A program made the translations under genes and the position numbers. DNA of 8,973 nucleotides from JBBQDZ01 sp038320185. Lineage in GTDB: Bacteria; Actinomycetota; Thermoleophilia; Gaiellales; Gaiellaceae. Shown piece after piece: positions 6,604 to 8,973 of the stretch. Position 1 is the first letter of the stretch; each line of letters starts with the position of its first letter. Under the pieces are notes generated by a model. The model ran no database searches. It was not told where the DNA came from and was given only the letters and a program-made list of their open reading frames with translations. The DNA lies in NCBI GenBank assembly GCA_038320185.1, contig JBBQDZ010000097.1, positions 1 to 8,973 on the forward strand. Reading direction: 5' to 3'.

Positions 6604-6718
6604 ATCGGCGGGTCCGTGCGCCCCGCCCGACGGCTTCAGACCCCGGCCGTCGGCGATTCGGGCGCACGATAAGCGGAGTGGCGGGCTGTCCTCGCAGCCT
6701 GCCCTCCGGCCCGCCGGG
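6604..6718 (+). ncRNA. Candidate structured RNA with a three-way junction
   Basis: The segment folds by hand into three helices meeting at a tight junction. P1 is 6606-6614 with 6708-6716 (9 pairs, one U·G). P2 is 6615-6623 with 6660-6668 (9 pairs), continued as 6624-6625 with 6654-6655 and 6627-6634 with 6646-6653, with C6626 bulged, 6656-6659 internal and an 11-nt loop. P3 is 6675-6678 with 6704-6707 and 6680-6688 with 6695-6703, with U6679 bulged, one G·U pair and a 6-nt loop. This makes 41 pairs in 111 nt, leaving only AUAAGC (6669-6674) unpaired at the junction. The two G·U pairs would be C/A mismatches on the minus strand, favouring plus-strand RNA, in agreement with the promoter just upstream. 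I recognise no known family, and there is no terminal U-run. Alternatives are a bidirectional terminator for DUF72 or a DNA hairpin element. Confidence 0.45.
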
Positions 6719-7360
6719 TTACTGAAGCAACTCCTGGAGCCGTTCCGCGTAGCGAGGGGCGGTCGGCTCGTCCTCGTGCTTGAAGTAGCAGTAGACGTCC
6801 GCACCGTTCGCAAGCAGGGCGCGGATGCGGGCTGCGCAGGCACAAAGGTCTTCGTCGTCGTAGGGCGGCTCACGGAGTCGCAGGTAGCGGAAGGACGCCG
6901 GGCTCTCGAGCCCGTTGACCCGGGGGACGTCGACTCCGTCCCAGGTGGGGTGCCGGAAATCGAACACGTAACGGATCGCTTGGTCGACGGAGCCGAGGAC
7001 GTACGCGAGCCAACCTTCGTCGCGCGCCTGCTGGACGACGATTCGCACCGGGCCGAGGCGGTCGCCCAGGCGCCTGACGCGCTCCTCGAAGGTCCCGAGC
7101 TCGCGTAGCCCGCGGGCCGGCATCTTGACGGAGAACCGGAAGCCCGGCGGAGTCTCCGCGGCCCAGCGCTCGAACTGCCCCTCCGACGGGAGGCGGTACC
7201 CGGTCGTGTTCAGCTCGACCGAGTTCAGCCGGGTCGCGTAGTGGCGCAGGAACTCGCCCGGTCGGACCCCTGCCGGGTAGAACCCCGGCCGCCAGGACGG
7301 GTAGGAGAAGCCGGAGGCGCCGACATAGGCCCGCGCTAGAGTGGTCGCGGTGTCCGTCAC
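6719..7360 (-). CDS. DUF72 (YecE-like) family protein
   Basis: The 213-residue protein belongs to DUF72, a TIM-barrel-like family of unknown biochemical function. Family signatures are YVGASGFSYPSWRPGFYP at residues 12-29, NSVELNTTGYRLP at 46-58, FRFSVKMPA at 74-82, FDFRHPTW at 133-140 and the terminal CYFKHEDEPTAPRYAERL at 191-208. It is shorter than E. coli YecE (about 270 residues), and the middle region between residues 85 and 130 is compact, but all main motifs are present, so it looks intact. GTG 7360 is the only start close to the first motif. No ribosome binding site precedes it; a weak TATCAC box lies seven bases upstream. The first 11 bases overlap the start of thyX on the other strand. 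Its stop lies just beyond the structured segment at 6606-6716. Confidence 0.88.
   Translation of the reverse strand: MTDTATTLARAYVGASGFSYPSWRPGFYPAGVRPGEFLRHYATRLNSVELNTTGYRLPSEGQFERWAAETPPGFRFSVKMPARGLRELGTFEERVRRLGDRLGPVRIVVQQARDEGWLAYVLGSVDQAIRYVFDFRHPTWDGVDVPRVNGLESPASFRYLRLREPPYDDEDLCACAARIRALLANGADVYCYFKHEDEPTAPRYAERLQELLQ
7337..7342 (+). promoter_or_regulatory. -10 box of thyX, leaderless
   Basis: TAGAGT ends seven bases before GTG 7350, the same spacing as at 2994 and 4803. It supports GTG 7350 as the thyX start over the alternative GTG 7341, which overlaps the box. No good -35 is seen at the expected distance. The box lies inside the DUF72 coding region on the opposite strand. Confidence 0.45.
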
Positions 7361-8057
7361 GGCGGAAGTGATACCCGCAGAGACGATCCAGGTTCTCGAC
7401 CACGGCTTCGTCCGGCTCGACGATGCGATGGCGAGTGACCTTTCGGTGGTCAACGCGGCGCGCGTGAGCTTTGCGCGGCGCAAGGACGAAATGGACTCCT
7501 CCGACGAGGGCCTCGTTCGCTTCCTCATGCGCGACCGGCACGGGACGCCCTTCGAGCACAACGCCTTCCGCTTCCACATCCGTGCTCCGATCTTCGTGGC
7601 GCGGGAATGGTTCCGGCACCGTATGGGCTCTTTCAACGAGTTTTCGATGCGCTACGCGCGAGCGACCGACGACTTCTACGTGCCGGAGCCGGAAGACGTC
7701 CGCTCACAGGTCGGCAAGCCCGGCGCCTATTCCTTCGAGGGCGTCTCGCACGAGCTCGCACAGTCGACGCGCGAGGAGCTGGCGTCGGTCTACGCAGCTG
7801 CTTACGGGGCGTACGAACGTCTCGTCGAGCTTGGCGTGGCGCGCGAGCTCGCCCGCTGCGTCATGCCGGTGGGTGCGTATACCGAGTTCTACTGGACGGT
7901 CAACGCTCGCGCGCTCATGAACTTCCTCTCGCTACGGGCTGCCGAGACGGCCCAGCGGGAGATCCGGCGCTACGCGGAGGCGTGCGAGCGCTTCCTCGCC
8001 GAGAAGATGCCGGTCACATACGAGTCGTTCGTGGCAGCCGGACGCGCCGCGCCGTAA
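7350..8057 (+). CDS. thyX: Flavin-dependent thymidylate synthase ThyX
   Basis: ThyX makes dTMP from dUMP using FAD, NADPH and methylene-tetrahydrofolate, as an alternative to ThyA. The 235-residue protein carries the signature RHRX7S: Arg89-His90-Arg91, seven residues, then Ser99, within RHRMGSFNEFSMRY. Other family segments are AARVSFARR at 36-44, GLVRFLMRDRHGTPFEHNAFRFHI at about 54-77 and the C-terminal stretch with YTEFYWTVNARALMNFLSLR, which contributes dUMP contacts. The length is normal. GTG 7350 is chosen because a TAGAGT box lies seven bases upstream. GTG 7341 and GTG 7368 are in frame but less well placed. It diverges from DUF72 with overlapping 5' ends and converges on the anti-sigma gene with a 12-base gap and no evident terminator. 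Confidence 0.96.
   Translation: MSVTAEVIPAETIQVLDHGFVRLDDAMASDLSVVNAARVSFARRKDEMDSSDEGLVRFLMRDRHGTPFEHNAFRFHIRAPIFVAREWFRHRMGSFNEFSMRYARATDDFYVPEPEDVRSQVGKPGAYSFEGVSHELAQSTREELASVYAAAYGAYERLVELGVARELARCVMPVGAYTEFYWTVNARALMNFLSLRAAETAQREIRRYAEACERFLAEKMPVTYESFVAAGRAAP
7368..7373 (-). promoter_or_regulatory. Weak -10 box candidate for DUF72
   Basis: On the minus strand TATCAC lies seven bases before GTG 7360. It keeps the spacing of the other leaderless starts, but its last base is C instead of the expected T. It lies inside the thyX coding region. Weak support only. Confidence 0.25.
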
Positions 8058-8069
8058 GGCGGTCACGAC

Positions 8070-8681
8070 TCAGGTCGAGAGGACCGTCGGTCCCGTCGTC
8101 CGCTGGCCGGGTTTCTCGCTCGTGACGACCCACCCGAGGCCCTTCTTCAGCCGGTACGGGACGCTCAGCCGCACTTCGGTCGTCTTGGTGGCGGCTGCGA
8201 CGTCGAAGGTGCCGCAGGAGAGGATCAGGCGGTGGCCCTTCGTCAGGTAGAGCTCGTAGTAGCCGCGCCCCGGGATCTGCCTCAGGCCGCGCACGCGCAT
8301 CAAGAGCTTCACGTTGCCGCCGCTGTCGGAGCCGCCCACGAGGATGGAGGCGCGCGCGGTCCGGGCGGTCCCCGTCCCGTGCATAACGACCGTGTAGGAG
8401 CTCTTGAAGCCGTGGCCCCGGTGGCCGGCGAAGTATCCGCCGCCGAAGGCGATGGCGGCGAGCGCGGCAGCGAGCAGGAGCGCGGCGCCGAGCCGCCTGC
8501 GTGGCAGGAAGAACAGGAGGCCCTCCCGCCCGCCGGTCGCCGGCGGCTCCGAGAGCGCCGGGCCGAGCTCGGGAAGGGGCCCGGCCGCGAGGAGCGCCTC
8601 GTGGACCGAGCGCAGTCGATCGAACTCCTGCTCGGGAACCTCCGGGCCCAGGAGCTCGCGCAGATCGGGACGGTCGCTCAT
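8070..8681 (-). CDS. Membrane-bound anti-sigma factor, RskA-like
   Basis: The 203-residue protein has a cytoplasmic N-terminal region (residues 1-60), one membrane helix at about 64-86 and an extracytoplasmic domain from about 90, ending in a strand-rich segment like the RskA C-terminal domain. The N-terminal part (DLRELLGPEVP, then DRLRSVHEALLAAGPLPELGPAL) would bind the sigma factor encoded just upstream. It lacks the HxxxCxxC zinc motif of ZAS anti-sigma factors; the only cysteine is Cys156, outside the membrane. Proteins of this kind hold their ECF sigma factor inactive until regulated proteolysis. ATG 8681 is set by a GAGGGGG ribosome binding site five bases upstream, and it starts 10 bases after the sigma stop codon. 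A longer in-frame reading into the sigma gene is rejected. Confidence 0.85.
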   Translation of the reverse strand: MSDRPDLRELLGPEVPEQEFDRLRSVHEALLAAGPLPELGPALSEPPATGGREGLLFFLPRRRLGAALLLAAALAAIAFGGGYFAGHRGHGFKSSYTVVMHGTGTARTARASILVGGSDSGGNVKLLMRVRGLRQIPGRGYYELYLTKGHRLILSCGTFDVAAATKTTEVRLSVPYRLKKGLGWVVTSEKPGQRTTGPTVLST

Positions 8682-8686
8682 CGTAG

Positions 8687-8693
8687 CCCCCTC
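8687..8693 (-). promoter_or_regulatory. Ribosome binding site of the anti-sigma gene
   Basis: On the minus strand GAGGGGG lies five bases before ATG 8681 and overlaps the sigma factor stop codon (8692-8694). The overlap suggests that translation of the two genes is linked, so that both proteins are made in proportion. It also fixes the anti-sigma start. Confidence 0.6.
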
Positions 8694-8973
8694 ACCCGAG
8701 CTCGCCTTCGAGCAGCTCGGAGAGGTGGGCCAGCCCGCTTCGCGTGCGTGTTTTGACAGTTCCGAGCGGAACGTTGAGGAAGTTCGCAACCTCGCTCTGC
8801 GAGAGACCGCTCCAGTAGGCCAACTGGAGGACGGCCTGCTCGCGCTCGGGCAGTTGCTCGAGCGCGGCGTGCACGCGCCACGAAACCCAGTCGGCCTCGG
8901 CCCGCTCCGGCGGCCCCGGCTCGCTCGTCGGCGCGTCAGGTGCCTCGGCCGGCGGCTCGGGGCGGGTACGCCC
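8692..8973 (-). CDS. ECF sigma factor, partial (region 4 only)
   Basis: The reading frame stays open to the right edge, so the N-terminal part with region 2 is outside the window. The visible 93 residues begin with a proline- and glutamate-rich linker of about 30 residues. Sigma region 4 follows: WRVHAALEQLPEREQAVLQL, then WSGLSQSEVANFLNVPLGTV and KTRTRSGLAHLSELL. The LSQSEVANFLNVPLGTVKTRTRSGL segment is the helix-turn-helix that reads the -35 element. An internal GTG at 8874 is not taken as the start because the linker reads smoothly upstream and sigma factors need region 2. It is followed by the RskA-like anti-sigma gene, so it is probably a SigK-like ECF factor held at the membrane. The exact ECF group cannot be assigned without region 2. 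Confidence 0.9.
   Translation of the reverse strand, partial: GRTRPEPPAEAPDAPTSEPGPPERAEADWVSWRVHAALEQLPEREQAVLQLAYWSGLSQSEVANFLNVPLGTVKTRTRSGLAHLSELLEGELG

Noticed and set aside
6604..6718. Structured segment as 5S rRNA (similar size and three-way shape)
   Set aside because: None of the conserved 5S loop sequences, such as CCGAACTC or GAAGTGAAAC, is present, and rRNA neighbours are absent.
6604..6718. Structured segment as SRP RNA, tmRNA, RNase P RNA, tRNA or a known riboswitch
   Set aside because: Diagnostic cores (SRP GGAAG loop, T-arm GGTTCGAATCC, RNase P GAGGAAAGTCC, TPP or cobalamin boxes) are not found, and no plus-strand gene follows that a riboswitch could control.
7331..7350. CCGCG-N10-CGCGG inverted repeat around the thyX -10 box as an operator
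   Set aside because: Only five matching pairs with a long spacer in GC-rich coding sequence; compatible with chance.
7361..7636. N-terminal extension of DUF72 to an upstream ATG
   Set aside because: The extra 92 residues lie opposite thyX, are serine/arginine-rich and match nothing in DUF72; GTG 7360 is next to the first family motif.
8050..8061. Short CGCC-GTAA-GGCG hairpin at the thyX stop as a terminator
   Set aside because: Only four pairs and no T-run; too weak to call between the convergent genes.
1..8973. CRISPR arrays, insertion sequences, attachment sites, phage genes
   Set aside because: No spaced direct repeats, transposase or integrase motifs or tRNA targets were seen on either strand; gene content looks like ordinary chromosome.

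Overview
The window is GC-rich throughout, with strong G/C preference at third codon positions and GTG/TTG starts as common as ATG. ThyX, an ECF sigma factor paired with an RskA-like anti-sigma factor, and many starts placed just downstream of a TAnnnT box all point to a high-GC actinobacterium. A Thermoleophilia/Gaiella-like lineage is my best guess, but this is inferred from style and gene content, not from a marker gene. The content is chromosomal. I see no mobile element, CRISPR array, tRNA or rRNA.

Layout. (1) Positions 67-2949, plus strand: an orphan four-helix membrane protein, then a tightly packed cluster of a 90-residue membrane protein, a six-helix histidine-rich membrane protein and a CopC-CopD fusion. 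The last three are joined by overlapping stop/start codons, so they are probably made together and act in copper handling at the outer face of the membrane. (2) Positions 2994-6553, plus strand: an NAD-dependent epimerase/dehydratase of the extended SDR family, a class I SAM methyltransferase, a fold-type I class V PLP enzyme, and a DUF218 (YdcF/ElyC-like) membrane-anchored protein. (3) Positions 6554-6718: a gap holding a good plus-strand promoter. It is followed at the expected start-site distance by a sequence that folds into a compact three-way junction. This is a candidate structured non-coding RNA and the most unusual thing in the window. (4) Positions 6719-8057: a DUF72 gene on the minus strand and thyX on the plus strand, diverging from start codons that overlap each other. 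(5) Positions 8070-8973, minus strand: a sigma/anti-sigma pair. The sigma gene runs off the right edge, so only its region 4 and linker are present.

A general theme is how genes start. Five genes lack a ribosome binding site but have a TAnnnT box 6-9 nt before the start codon, the pattern of leaderless transcripts; DUF72 has a weaker match. Three operon-internal or clustered genes (789, 4049 and the anti-sigma) carry purine-rich Shine-Dalgarno sequences instead. The longest stretch without a protein gene is 6554-6718; no gene-free stretch exceeds 300 bases.
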